NCBI GenBank assembly: GCA_900556765.1
Contig: USQH01000041.1
Span: 1 to 10,670 of the forward strand
Direction: 5' to 3'
Length of the DNA: 10,670 bases
Source of the DNA: an uncultured Oscillospiraceae bacterium
GTDB taxonomy: Bacteria > Bacillota > Clostridia > Oscillospirales > Acutalibacteraceae
Below the pieces are notes generated by a model. The model was not told the DNA's origin, did not search any database, and worked only from the letters and a program-made list of their open reading frames with translations. Positions within the stretch are counted from its first letter, which is position 1; each line of letters begins with the position of its first letter. Positions 1 to 6,092 of the stretch are shown one piece after another. A program made the position numbers and the translations under genes.

Positions 1-461
1 GCGCTTTGGAAATTCTTGAAAAGGTCTGGAGCAAGTATTCAACCGACGAAAAATTTCCGGCAACAGGCGGTTCCGAAAAGCATATGAAGGAAGATATGCC
101 CGGCAAATTCGATGCTTCCGATTCAGAAGCCCTTGACTTTGAACTCGGCTTCCCGAAGGCAAACGCTTCCGAGATTGACGATGCCGCATCGCTTATGCAC
201 ATGCTGAATCAGAACAACTTTTCCTGCGGCGTATACCATGTTAAAGAGTCCGGAAACGCCGAAGCACTTGCAGGTAAAATTAAAGAAAACATTCTTGCAC
301 GCCAATGGCTGTGCGGGTTTCCCGAAAAGCTCGTCATTCTGACCGTCGGCGATTATATCGTTTCCGTGTTTGGCATCGGGGAACTGACAGACACCTTTGT
401 CGCAAAGTTGTCAGCTGAATACAGCTCAACAAAACAACTTTTCGATGTGCCTATCGCATAA
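1..461 (+). CDS. DUF4358-like exported protein, 5'-partial
   Basis: The reading frame is open to the left edge, so the true start and probably a lipoprotein signal peptide lie outside; the TTG at 6 is just the first possible start codon here. About 152 C-terminal residues are visible. They begin with an amphipathic stretch (ALEILEKVWSKY), continue through an acidic linker, and end in an alpha/beta domain with GVYHVKESGN, a Lys/Arg helix and a hydrophobic strand (KLVILTVGDYIVSVFGIG) before the C-terminus. This pattern matches my recollection of DUF4358 proteins, small lipoproteins often encoded beside MBOAT and DHHW genes in Clostridia. Their function is unknown; an accessory role in extracellular glycan acetylation is inferred only from context. 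The stop lies 9 bases before the MBOAT start, consistent with one transcript. Family assignment is by pattern, not by a profile search. Confidence 0.6.
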   Translation, partial: ALEILEKVWSKYSTDEKFPATGGSEKHMKEDMPGKFDASDSEALDFELGFPKANASEIDDAASLMHMLNQNNFSCGVYHVKESGNAEALAGKIKENILARQWLCGFPEKLVILTVGDYIVSVFGIGELTDTFVAKLSAEYSSTKQLFDVPIA

Positions 462-470
462 GACAAAGCT

Positions 471-1868
471 ATGCTGTTTTCAAGTATAACGTTTCTGTAC
501 TGCTTCCTGCCGTGCGTCCTGCTCGTGTATTTCGTTGTTCCCGACCGTATGAAGAATCTTGTGCTTCTTTTGGCAAGTCTGTTCTTCTACGGTTGGGGAG
601 AGCCGAAATATCTCGTTTTTATGCTTGCGGCGGTAACGCAGTCGTATATTGCCGCGCTTTTGGTTGAACGCTTTCGCGGGACGAACATTGCCAAGCTGGC
701 GCTTACCGTTTCGGCAGTCGCCAGTCTCGGTCTGCTTGCATATTGCAAATATGCGGACTTTTTTATCGGAAACTTCAATGCGGTGACCGGTCTTTCCCTC
801 CCGCTTCTGAAGGTGGCTCTGCCGGTAGGTATCAGTTTTTATACATTCCAGATTCTGAGCTATGTCATAGATGTTTATCGCGGCGACGTGCCGGCACAGC
901 GCAATTTGATTGATCTGGCAATGTATGTGGCGATGTTCCCGCAGCTGATAGCCGGTCCCATTGTCCGCTATTCAGACATTGCCGGAAGCCTGAAAAACAG
1001 AAAAACAACGCTTGCCGACGCATCGGAGGGAATCACGCGCTTTTCCGTCGGGCTTGCCAAGAAGATACTTCTTGCAAATTCGGCGGCACTTCTTGTATCC
1101 GAATTCAAGGCGTACGGCGAGAAAACCGTGCTGTTTTATTGGCTGTACGCCGCGGCATATATGCTGCACATCTATTTCGACTTTTCCGGGTATTCAGACA
1201 TGGCGATAGGGCTCGGGCGCATTTTTGGATTCCGTTTTTCCGAAAATTTCAACTATCCGTATATCTCCGCAAGCATCACGGAGTTCTGGCGCCGCTGGCA
1301 TATCTCTCTCGGTGGCTGGTTTCGCGACTACCTTTATATCCCCCTCGGCGGAAACCGCGTAAAGCCTATACGGCATGTTTTTAACATTCTTGTTGTGTGG
1401 GCAGCCACCGGTTTTTGGCACGGAGCATCATGGAATTTTGTTCTGTGGGGGCTTCTTTATGCCGTGCTTTTGCTGTTTGAAAAATACATTCTGCACCCAA
1501 AAAGACGGCATACCGTGCCTATGCACATCTACACGCTGCTGTTTGTCGTGCTCGGCTTCGTGCTGTTCGATTCGGCAAGTATTGCCGACGCGTTTATGAG
1601 CTTTAAGTCTCTGCTCGGGCTTGCCGGAATCCCCGCCGTGAACACGGCATCGCTTTATTATCTGAAAAGTAATCTCGTACTGCTTATTATAGCTGCGCTC
1701 GGCGCAACCCCTTTGCCTAAAAGGATTTATGAGAAAATCGGAGGGACGGCGGGCGGCAGCCGGGTCCTTGCCGTTTTGACACCGATAGCGACGGTCGCTT
1801 CGATTGCCGTATGCACGGCGTATCTGATCGACGGCTCGTTCAATCCGTTCGTTTATTTCCGGTTCTGA
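471..1868 (+). CDS. MBOAT family O-acyltransferase (AlgI/DltB-like)
   Basis: This is a 465-residue polytopic membrane protein, the usual length for AlgI-type enzymes. The family moves acyl groups, normally acetyl, from a cytoplasmic donor through the membrane to an extracellular acceptor system. The N-terminus (LFSSITFLYCFLP) is the typical AlgI start. Diagnostic motifs are FPQLIAGPIVRY at 156-167, FWRRWHISLGGWFRDYLYIP at 272-291, and GFWHGASWNFVLWG at 314-327. His317 is the near-invariant catalytic histidine and His277 is the second conserved histidine. Many hydrophobic segments are spread over the whole length. The ATG at 471 has only a poor Shine-Dalgarno, so translation may be coupled to the gene ending at 461. 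The AlgX/AlgJ-like gene 34 bases downstream supports polysaccharide O-acetylation rather than teichoic acid D-alanylation, since no dltA, dltC or dltD is seen. The actual glycan cannot be told from the sequence. Confidence 0.93.
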   Translation: MLFSSITFLYCFLPCVLLVYFVVPDRMKNLVLLLASLFFYGWGEPKYLVFMLAAVTQSYIAALLVERFRGTNIAKLALTVSAVASLGLLAYCKYADFFIGNFNAVTGLSLPLLKVALPVGISFYTFQILSYVIDVYRGDVPAQRNLIDLAMYVAMFPQLIAGPIVRYSDIAGSLKNRKTTLADASEGITRFSVGLAKKILLANSAALLVSEFKAYGEKTVLFYWLYAAAYMLHIYFDFSGYSDMAIGLGRIFGFRFSENFNYPYISASITEFWRRWHISLGGWFRDYLYIPLGGNRVKPIRHVFNILVVWAATGFWHGASWNFVLWGLLYAVLLLFEKYILHPKRRHTVPMHIYTLLFVVLGFVLFDSASIADAFMSFKSLLGLAGIPAVNTASLYYLKSNLVLLIIAALGATPLPKRIYEKIGGTAGGSRVLAVLTPIATVASIAVCTAYLIDGSFNPFVYFRF

Positions 1869-1902
1869 CTTGCGGCTTTAAACTTTTCCCCGGAGGAGCA
1901 TT

Positions 1903-3003
1903 ATGAAGAAAACCCAACAAATACTTACATTGGTTTTGTCACTCGGCTTCATTGCGGTTTTTGCTGCTTGGTTTTGGATTTTGCCCGATGCCGAAGAATC
2001 TATAACAGAAAGACGGCATTTGGCGAAATGCCCCGCGCTGTCTCTTTCGTCCGTTGCAAACGGCAGCTTTATGAACGGCTTTGAAAAATATATGCTCGAT
2101 CAGTTCCCACTGCGGGGCGGCTTTCGAACACTCAAAGCCGCCGCAAATGCAGAGGTGTTTATGCAAAAGGATAACAACGGACTTTATTCTGTCGGAGAGC
2201 ACCTCTCAAAGCTGGATTTTCCGACGGACTTCGATTCAGTCGATCGTGCCGCCCAGCGCTTTCGGTCTGTGTATGACGCTTATCTTCGGAATAGCGGAGC
2301 AAAGACATATCTGTCGGTGATACCCGATAAAAATGTTTTTATCGCATCGCCAAACGGCTATCCGGACAAGGATTACAAGGCTCTTGCCGAACGCCTCAGA
2401 AACGGATTTCCGGAGGCAAAGTATATTGATATTTCAGGGCTTCTGTCGGCTGATGATTTCTATTACACCGATTCGCACTGGCGGCAGGAAAGAATACTGA
2501 AGGTTGCCGACGAGATTGCGGATAAAATGGGCGCGGAGCGGATAGGACAGTGTGAAAAGCATGACGCGGGCGTTTCTTTTTACGGCGTCTATTACGGTCA
2601 GGCAGCCCTCCCGCACGCGCCGGAGCGCTTTTTCTATCTCGATAATGCGGTGATACGGGGTCTTAAAGTGTATAACGTCGAAACATCGTCTGACATTCCT
2701 GTTTATGATCTCAGTGCTGCCGCAGGCAGAGATCCTTATGAAATGTTCCTGGGCGGCGCGCGTTCGATCATCACACTCACAAACCCGAATGCTGCGAAGG
2801 AACGCCGGCTTATTATTTTTCGGGATTCGTTCGGCAGCAGTATAGCACCGCTTCTTACAGCGGGCTATTCCGAAATTACGCTTGTCGATATCCGCTATAT
2901 CTCGCCTTCTGCGCTCGGAAGGCTGATCGGCTTCACAAAATTGGACGATGTGCTGTTTCTTTATTCCGCATCGGTCATCAACAACAGCGAGACGATAAAA
3001 TAA
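1903..3003 (+). CDS. AlgX/AlgJ-like SGNH acetyltransferase (DHHW family)
   Basis: This 366-residue protein has a Lys-rich start and one hydrophobic segment at about 7-27, so it is probably membrane-anchored with its body outside. The region from about 35 to 78 (ERRHLAKCP, then FEKYMLDQFPLRGGFRTLK) is the N-terminal signature of AlgJ/AlgX/DHHW proteins. The Asp-x-His-Trp motif is D190-S191-H192-W193 within FYYTDSHWR. The nucleophile motif is RDSFGSS at 307-313, with Ser309 as the likely catalytic serine. This matches the Asp/His/Ser triad known from AlgX. The middle Ser replaces His of the DHHW name, as in many AlgX-like proteins. GGAGG at 1892-1896 sets the ATG at 1903. The likely role is transfer of acetyl groups from the MBOAT partner to an extracellular polymer; the substrate is unknown. 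Confidence 0.82.
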   Translation: MKKTQQILTLVLSLGFIAVFAAWFWILPDAEESITERRHLAKCPALSLSSVANGSFMNGFEKYMLDQFPLRGGFRTLKAAANAEVFMQKDNNGLYSVGEHLSKLDFPTDFDSVDRAAQRFRSVYDAYLRNSGAKTYLSVIPDKNVFIASPNGYPDKDYKALAERLRNGFPEAKYIDISGLLSADDFYYTDSHWRQERILKVADEIADKMGAERIGQCEKHDAGVSFYGVYYGQAALPHAPERFFYLDNAVIRGLKVYNVETSSDIPVYDLSAAAGRDPYEMFLGGARSIITLTNPNAAKERRLIIFRDSFGSSIAPLLTAGYSEITLVDIRYISPSALGRLIGFTKLDDVLFLYSASVINNSETIK

Positions 3004-3030
3004 TGCGGAGCTGCATCCGTGATGAAAATG

Positions 3031-3070
3031 AAAAAGCTGTCCACACTGTGCCGGGGCACCGTGTGGACAG
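3031..3070 (-). terminator. hairpin with T-tract on the - strand
   Basis: CTGTCCACAC at 3037-3046 pairs perfectly with GTGTGGACAG at 3061-3070. An inner GTGC/GCAC pairing closes most of the 14-base loop. Five A residues at 3031-3035 become a T-tract directly after the stem on the - strand. It therefore reads as an intrinsic terminator for - strand transcription, where it would have closed the Crp/Fnr transcript before that gene decayed. On the + strand no T-run follows, so its value for ending the acetylation operon is doubtful. Confidence 0.6.
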
Positions 3071-3090
3071 TCTCAAAAAGCGGATAAAAC

Positions 3091-3127
3091 GCCGGCATTA
3101 TTATAAAGAGAGCGTCGGGCTTTTTTT
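3091..3127 (+). terminator. possible terminator of the acetylation operon
   Basis: GCCGGC at 3091-3096 can pair with GTCGGGC at 3114-3120 if one G is bulged, with a 17-base loop, followed by seven Ts at 3121-3127. The T-tract is good but the stem is weak. It is the best + strand candidate for ending the transcript of the DHHW gene. Confidence 0.35.
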
Positions 3128-3526
3128 AAGACCGAAAGTCAAGGTAGGCTGCTTGAAAAGTCAGACGCCAAGGCAAGGGCGTGCAGTAGTCAATGCCTGT
3201 CAGTTCAATACATCCTCTTGATTTGTGAATCAGTCGTTTTGTCATTTGGCTTTTTCAGAGCCTTGGTTACTCTCTCGGCTTGTTCCCATATGCCGTGCAA
3301 TATAGTCGTGAGTAAGGTGTATATGCGTCTTTCCGTACCTGTCGTACTCGGCCACAAGAAAAACGGCAAGATGCCTTTTCGGTCCGTGAAACAGGATCCA
3401 CTGCACTGAATCCATAACCATATTAAACCGTTCGGCGATCAACTCATAGGCAAAGCAGCGAAAATACAGGTTGTTTCGCATCAGCAGAACCGGTATCCGC
3501 CGTGCGGGAAGCCTGGGGAGTATCGG
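3126..3526 (-). pseudogene. Crp/Fnr family regulator, decayed C-terminal part
   Basis: On the - strand one frame (3526 down to 3272) encodes the dimer helix and start of the winged-helix domain of a Crp/Fnr regulator. It contains FNMVMDSVQWILF, RHLAVFLVAEYDRYG and the helix-turn-helix segment LTHDYIARHMGTSRE. The next family residues (VTKALKK) are one frame away, after an apparent extra base at 3271. The following stretch (LIHKSRGCIELTGIDY) is in a third frame after the A-run at 3251-3255. The N-terminal cyclic-nucleotide-like sensory domain of about 120 residues is missing: a stop at 3527-3529 and a terminator hairpin sit where it should be. The result cannot be one functional protein. Family knowledge supports the motif reading; truncation and frameshifts are seen directly. 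Assembly errors could explain the two single-base shifts but not the missing half. Confidence 0.78.
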
Positions 3527-3557
3527 TTACAAATAATACGATCACGGCAGCTCCGTG

Positions 3558-3607
3558 AAAAAAATTCCTCCTGTTCGGCACATCATGCCCGGCAGGAGGG
3601 TTTTCTT
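3558..3607. terminator. bidirectional intrinsic terminator
   Basis: CCTCCTG at 3567-3573 pairs with CAGGAGG at 3593-3599, and an inner GGCA/TGCC (3577-3580 with 3586-3589) closes a 5-base loop. TTTTCTT follows on the + strand from 3601. On the - strand a run of seven Ts (complement of As at 3558-3564) follows the stem. It looks active in both directions, yet no intact gene feeds into it from either side within several hundred bases. It is probably left over from genes that have been lost. Confidence 0.65.
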
Positions 3608-3732
3608 GTGTGTCTGCGGCACACAAAAGAGTAAAAAGATAGAAAAGCAATTTGCGGTCGCTCTTTGCTTATCTGCGTTTATATTAATTAAAATCCTATT
3701 TGACATATTTGATACAAATTATCATGTTTTTA

Positions 3733-3761
3733 TTGTAATCAAATATTTACTGTGATAAAAT
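3733..3761 (+). promoter_or_regulatory. probable promoter of the FAD oxidoreductase gene
   Basis: TTGTAA (3733-3738) and TAAAAT (3756-3761) are 17 bases apart in an AT-rich stretch, with a TGTGA just upstream of the -10. Transcription would start near 3768, giving a leader of about 34 bases. A second -35-like TTGACA at 3700-3705 has no well-spaced -10 partner. Confidence 0.5.
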
Positions 3762-3801
3762 CATAAGTGATGATGTTTATTCTGACAGAGGTGTTTTTCT
3801 G

Positions 3802-5007
3802 ATGGAGTATTTGATTGAAAAGGAACGCACACTTCCTGTGTCCGATCGGTGCGATGTGCTTGTCGCCGGCGGCGGTATCGCCGGTATAGCGGCGGCTGTA
3901 GCGGCGTCGCGCGGCGGTGCAAAGGTAATTTTGCTTGAGCGTGAATATATGCTCGGCGGACTTGCGACGCTCGGACTGATCGCTATCTATCTGCCGCTTT
4001 GTGACGGTATGGGTCGTCAGGTTGCTTTCGGTATCGCCGATGAACTGATGCGCCTCGCAGTTAAAAACGGCGTTGAGCGCGATTTCGATCATTCGGCAAT
4101 GTCGGCATGGCTCGGTGACGGAATTGATACTGCCGGCCGCGAAAAATACCGTTTTGAGGCGCAGTACAATCCTCATTTGTTCGCCGCCGAGGCTGAACAG
4201 CTTCTTTCGTCGCTCGGTGTAAAAATACTCTACGGCACTTATGCCGTTGCCGCCGAAGTAAACGACGGCAAAATAACCCATGTTATTATCGAAAATAAAA
4301 GCGGTCGCAGTGCCGTTGCCGTTAAGTCGGTGGTTGATACAACCGGCGATGCGGATATATGTTCTTACTCCGGTGCGGGAACGGAACTGTTCGAGGGCAA
4401 AAACCGACTTGCCGACTGGTATTACTATACCAAGGGCGGCGCGGTCAATCTGCGTATGCGCGGCGCGGTCGACGATACCTCAAATCCCGATCGCGAGGAG
4501 CATATTTCCAATCTTCGTTTTTCGGGCGTTGACGCTGCCGAGACATCTAAAATGATGATGCTTGCGCGAGCCGATATGCTGCGTGATGTCGTGCAAAATC
4601 GTGCAACCGATCCGAGCTTTACTCCGGTTTGTCTGCCGACAATTCCGCAGCTTCGCACGACACGTCATATTGTGGGCGAGTACGCTCAGGGTATCGAAGA
4701 AATGCATAAGCACTTTGACAGCAGCATCGGTATGATCGGAGATTGGCGCAAACGCGGCCCGGTATATGAACTGCCGTTCGAGACTCTTTACAGCAAAAAG
4801 GTGAAAAACCTGATAACGGCAGGTCGCTGTATTTCGGTAACCGGCGAGATGGCAGAGGGCACGCGCGGGATACCGACCTGCGCCGTTACAGGGCAGGCGG
4901 CGGGAACGGCGGCTGCCATGACCGACGACTTTTCTTCACTTGACGTAGCTGCATTGCAGGCAAAGCTGACCGCTGACGGCGTTGTACTGCACGAAAGCAA
5001 TCTGTAA
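3802..5007 (+). CDS. FAD-dependent oxidoreductase
   Basis: This 401-residue flavoprotein has an N-terminal dinucleotide-binding fold: CDVLVAGGGIAGIAAA, with GxGxxG as G23-G24-G25-I26-A27-G28, and Glu46 at the end of the second strand (KVILLE) to bind the ribose. The layout fits the FAD_oxidored group (Pfam PF12831 type). It has YNPHLFAAEAEQLLSSLGV in the middle, an RTTRHIVGEY segment, and a C-terminal flavin-binding segment (NLITAGRCIS, then GIPTCAVTGQAAGTAAAM). Family members often oxidise small organic compounds or act in cofactor and sugar metabolism. The substrate here is not predictable. At 401 residues it is toward the short end of the group. It has no signal peptide and is likely cytoplasmic. 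AGAGGTG at 3787-3793 sets the ATG at 3802. It appears monocistronic, with its own promoter and terminator and no metabolic neighbour to hint at its role. Confidence 0.85.
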   Translation: MEYLIEKERTLPVSDRCDVLVAGGGIAGIAAAVAASRGGAKVILLEREYMLGGLATLGLIAIYLPLCDGMGRQVAFGIADELMRLAVKNGVERDFDHSAMSAWLGDGIDTAGREKYRFEAQYNPHLFAAEAEQLLSSLGVKILYGTYAVAAEVNDGKITHVIIENKSGRSAVAVKSVVDTTGDADICSYSGAGTELFEGKNRLADWYYYTKGGAVNLRMRGAVDDTSNPDREEHISNLRFSGVDAAETSKMMMLARADMLRDVVQNRATDPSFTPVCLPTIPQLRTTRHIVGEYAQGIEEMHKHFDSSIGMIGDWRKRGPVYELPFETLYSKKVKNLITAGRCISVTGEMAEGTRGIPTCAVTGQAAGTAAAMTDDFSSLDVAALQAKLTADGVVLHESNL

Positions 5008-5041
5008 TCCGTGTTAAAATGGCTCAGTTATAACCCTGTAT

Positions 5042-5091
5042 AAAAAAGCGAGGCATCGACTTCAAATAGGTCGATGCCTCGTGTGTTTTTT
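5042..5091. terminator. strong bidirectional terminator between convergent genes
   Basis: CGAGGCATCGAC (5049-5060) and GTCGATGCCTCG (5070-5081) form a perfect 12-bp stem with a 9-base loop. Six Ts at 5086-5091 follow on the + strand for the FAD gene. Six As at 5042-5047 give a T-tract on the - strand for the recR operon. The location between two convergent stop codons is ideal. Confidence 0.93.
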
Positions 5092-5094
5092 ACT

Positions 5095-5694
5095 CTAAAA
5101 TTCGCTTCTGCCCTCTAATGCACGCGTCAGAGTTATCTCGTCCGCGTATTCGAGACTGCCGCCGACCGGAATGCCGTAGGCAAGCCGTGTTACCTTGACT
5201 CCCATGGGCTTTAGCAGCCGAGAAATATATGCTGCGGTTGCCTCTCCGTCAACGGTCGGATTGGTTGCCATGATGATTTCTTTTACCTCGTCGTCGGCGA
5301 CACGCTTAAGCAACTCGCGCACCTTGATCTGATCTGGGCCGATGCCGTCAAGCGGCGAAATAACGCCGTGCAGAACGTGGTATGTACCCGAAAATTCGCG
5401 TGTGCGCTCAAATGCGATTACGTCGCGCGGATCCTCAACCACACATATGGTACTGCGATCGCGCGCGGGGTCTGAGCAAATGTCGCACCGCTCCTTATCG
5501 GTCAGATTCTGGCACACACAGCAGCAGTGAATATGTTTTTTTGCGTCGATTATCGAGTCGGCAAACTGCTGCGCTTCTTCATCGGAAAGTGATAGAACGT
5601 GAAACGCCAGCCGCTGAGCCGATTTTTTGCCGATGCCGGGCATTTTTTCAAACTGCTCGGTCAGCTTGGCGAGCGACGGAATCTTGTATCCCAT
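5095..5694 (-). CDS. recR: recombination mediator protein RecR
   Basis: RecR, with RecO and sometimes RecF, helps load RecA onto SSB-coated single-stranded DNA during gap repair. The 199 residues are the normal length. An N-terminal helix-hairpin-helix (FEKMPGIGKKSAQRLAFHVL, 15-34) is followed by a four-cysteine zinc finger: Cys58-x2-Cys61-x8-Cys70-x2-Cys73. Then comes a Toprim domain beginning TICVVEDPRD (82-91), with Glu87 and the NPTVDGE segment at 145-151. A conserved tail, YGIPVGGSLEYADEITL, precedes the end. Its ATG lies one base after the ybaB stop (TGATATG), implying translational coupling. It is the last gene of the SRP RNA-dnaX-ybaB-recR block and ends just before the bidirectional terminator. 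Confidence 0.98.
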   Translation of the reverse strand: MGYKIPSLAKLTEQFEKMPGIGKKSAQRLAFHVLSLSDEEAQQFADSIIDAKKHIHCCCVCQNLTDKERCDICSDPARDRSTICVVEDPRDVIAFERTREFSGTYHVLHGVISPLDGIGPDQIKVRELLKRVADDEVKEIIMATNPTVDGEATAAYISRLLKPMGVKVTRLAYGIPVGGSLEYADEITLTRALEGRSEF

Positions 5695-5695
5695 A

Positions 5696-6061
5696 TCAGA
5701 AAAGTCCGCCCATTCCCGGAATGTTGGGCAGATTGAGCGAAGACGAAATTTTGCTCATTTCCTCCTCGCTGGCGTTGTCGGCGGCGCGCATGGCTTCATT
5801 AACGGCCGCGCTGACCATATCCTCCAGCATTTCGACATCGTCGGCGTCGACTATTTCGGGATTTATGGCGAGCTTTACGATCTGATGCTTGCCGGTGACG
5901 GTGGCAGTAACCATTCCGCCGCCTGCGGTAGCGGTGTATTCGCTTTGCTCAAGCTCGGTCTGTTTGGCTGACATGTCCTCCTGCGCTTTCTGCGCCTGCT
6001 TCATGAGCTGATTGAGGTTGCCCGGACCGCCGCCGTAACCTTGTGGTAATCTTGCTTTCAT
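5696..6061 (-). CDS. ybaB: YbaB/EbfC family nucleoid-associated protein
   Basis: This is a small dimeric DNA-binding protein of the YbaB/EbfC (YaaK in Bacillus) family, 121 residues and therefore slightly longer than the usual 100-110. It has a Gly-rich N-terminal extension (QGYGGGPGN), then the helix NLNQLMKQAQKAQEDMSAKQ. The conserved core follows: a YTATAGGGMVTATVTGKHQI strand pair and INPEIVDADDVEMLEDMVSA, then NEAMRAA. The Gly/Pro-rich C-terminus NIPGMGGLF is typical. AAGGATG ahead of the ATG gives a good ribosome binding site. It sits 31 bases downstream of dnaX and directly before recR, a pairing conserved across many bacteria. The sequence does not tell its precise role in nucleoid organisation or recombination. 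Confidence 0.95.
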   Translation of the reverse strand: MKARLPQGYGGGPGNLNQLMKQAQKAQEDMSAKQTELEQSEYTATAGGGMVTATVTGKHQIVKLAINPEIVDADDVEMLEDMVSAAVNEAMRAADNASEEEMSKISSSLNLPNIPGMGGLF

Positions 6062-6092
6062 TTATATCATCCTTTCGGTATTTTACCTGTCT

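Larger units (their letters stand above)
3004..3801. other. gene-poor intergenic region with decayed remnant
   Basis: No intact gene is supported in these roughly 800 bases. They contain an imperfect hairpin just after the DHHW gene, a T-rich terminator candidate, the eroded C-terminal part of a Crp/Fnr regulator on the - strand, a strong two-sided terminator hairpin, and an AT-rich promoter stretch ahead of the FAD gene. All of these are listed separately. Open frames of 60-70 codons here do not resemble known proteins, apart from the Crp fragment. Positions 3606-3699 show nothing recognisable. Confidence 0.7.

Noticed and set aside
3003..3221. A 72-codon + strand open frame right after the DHHW gene.
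   Set aside because: It runs through terminator hairpins and the antisense of the Crp remnant, with no recognisable protein features.
3739..4281. Long 180-codon open frame on the - strand opposite the FAD gene.
   Set aside because: It is antisense to the strongly conserved N-terminal region of the FAD oxidoreductase and its translation resembles no protein family.
5382..5971. Open frames of 114 and 167 codons on the + strand opposite recR and ybaB.
   Set aside because: They are shadows of well-identified genes on the opposite strand.
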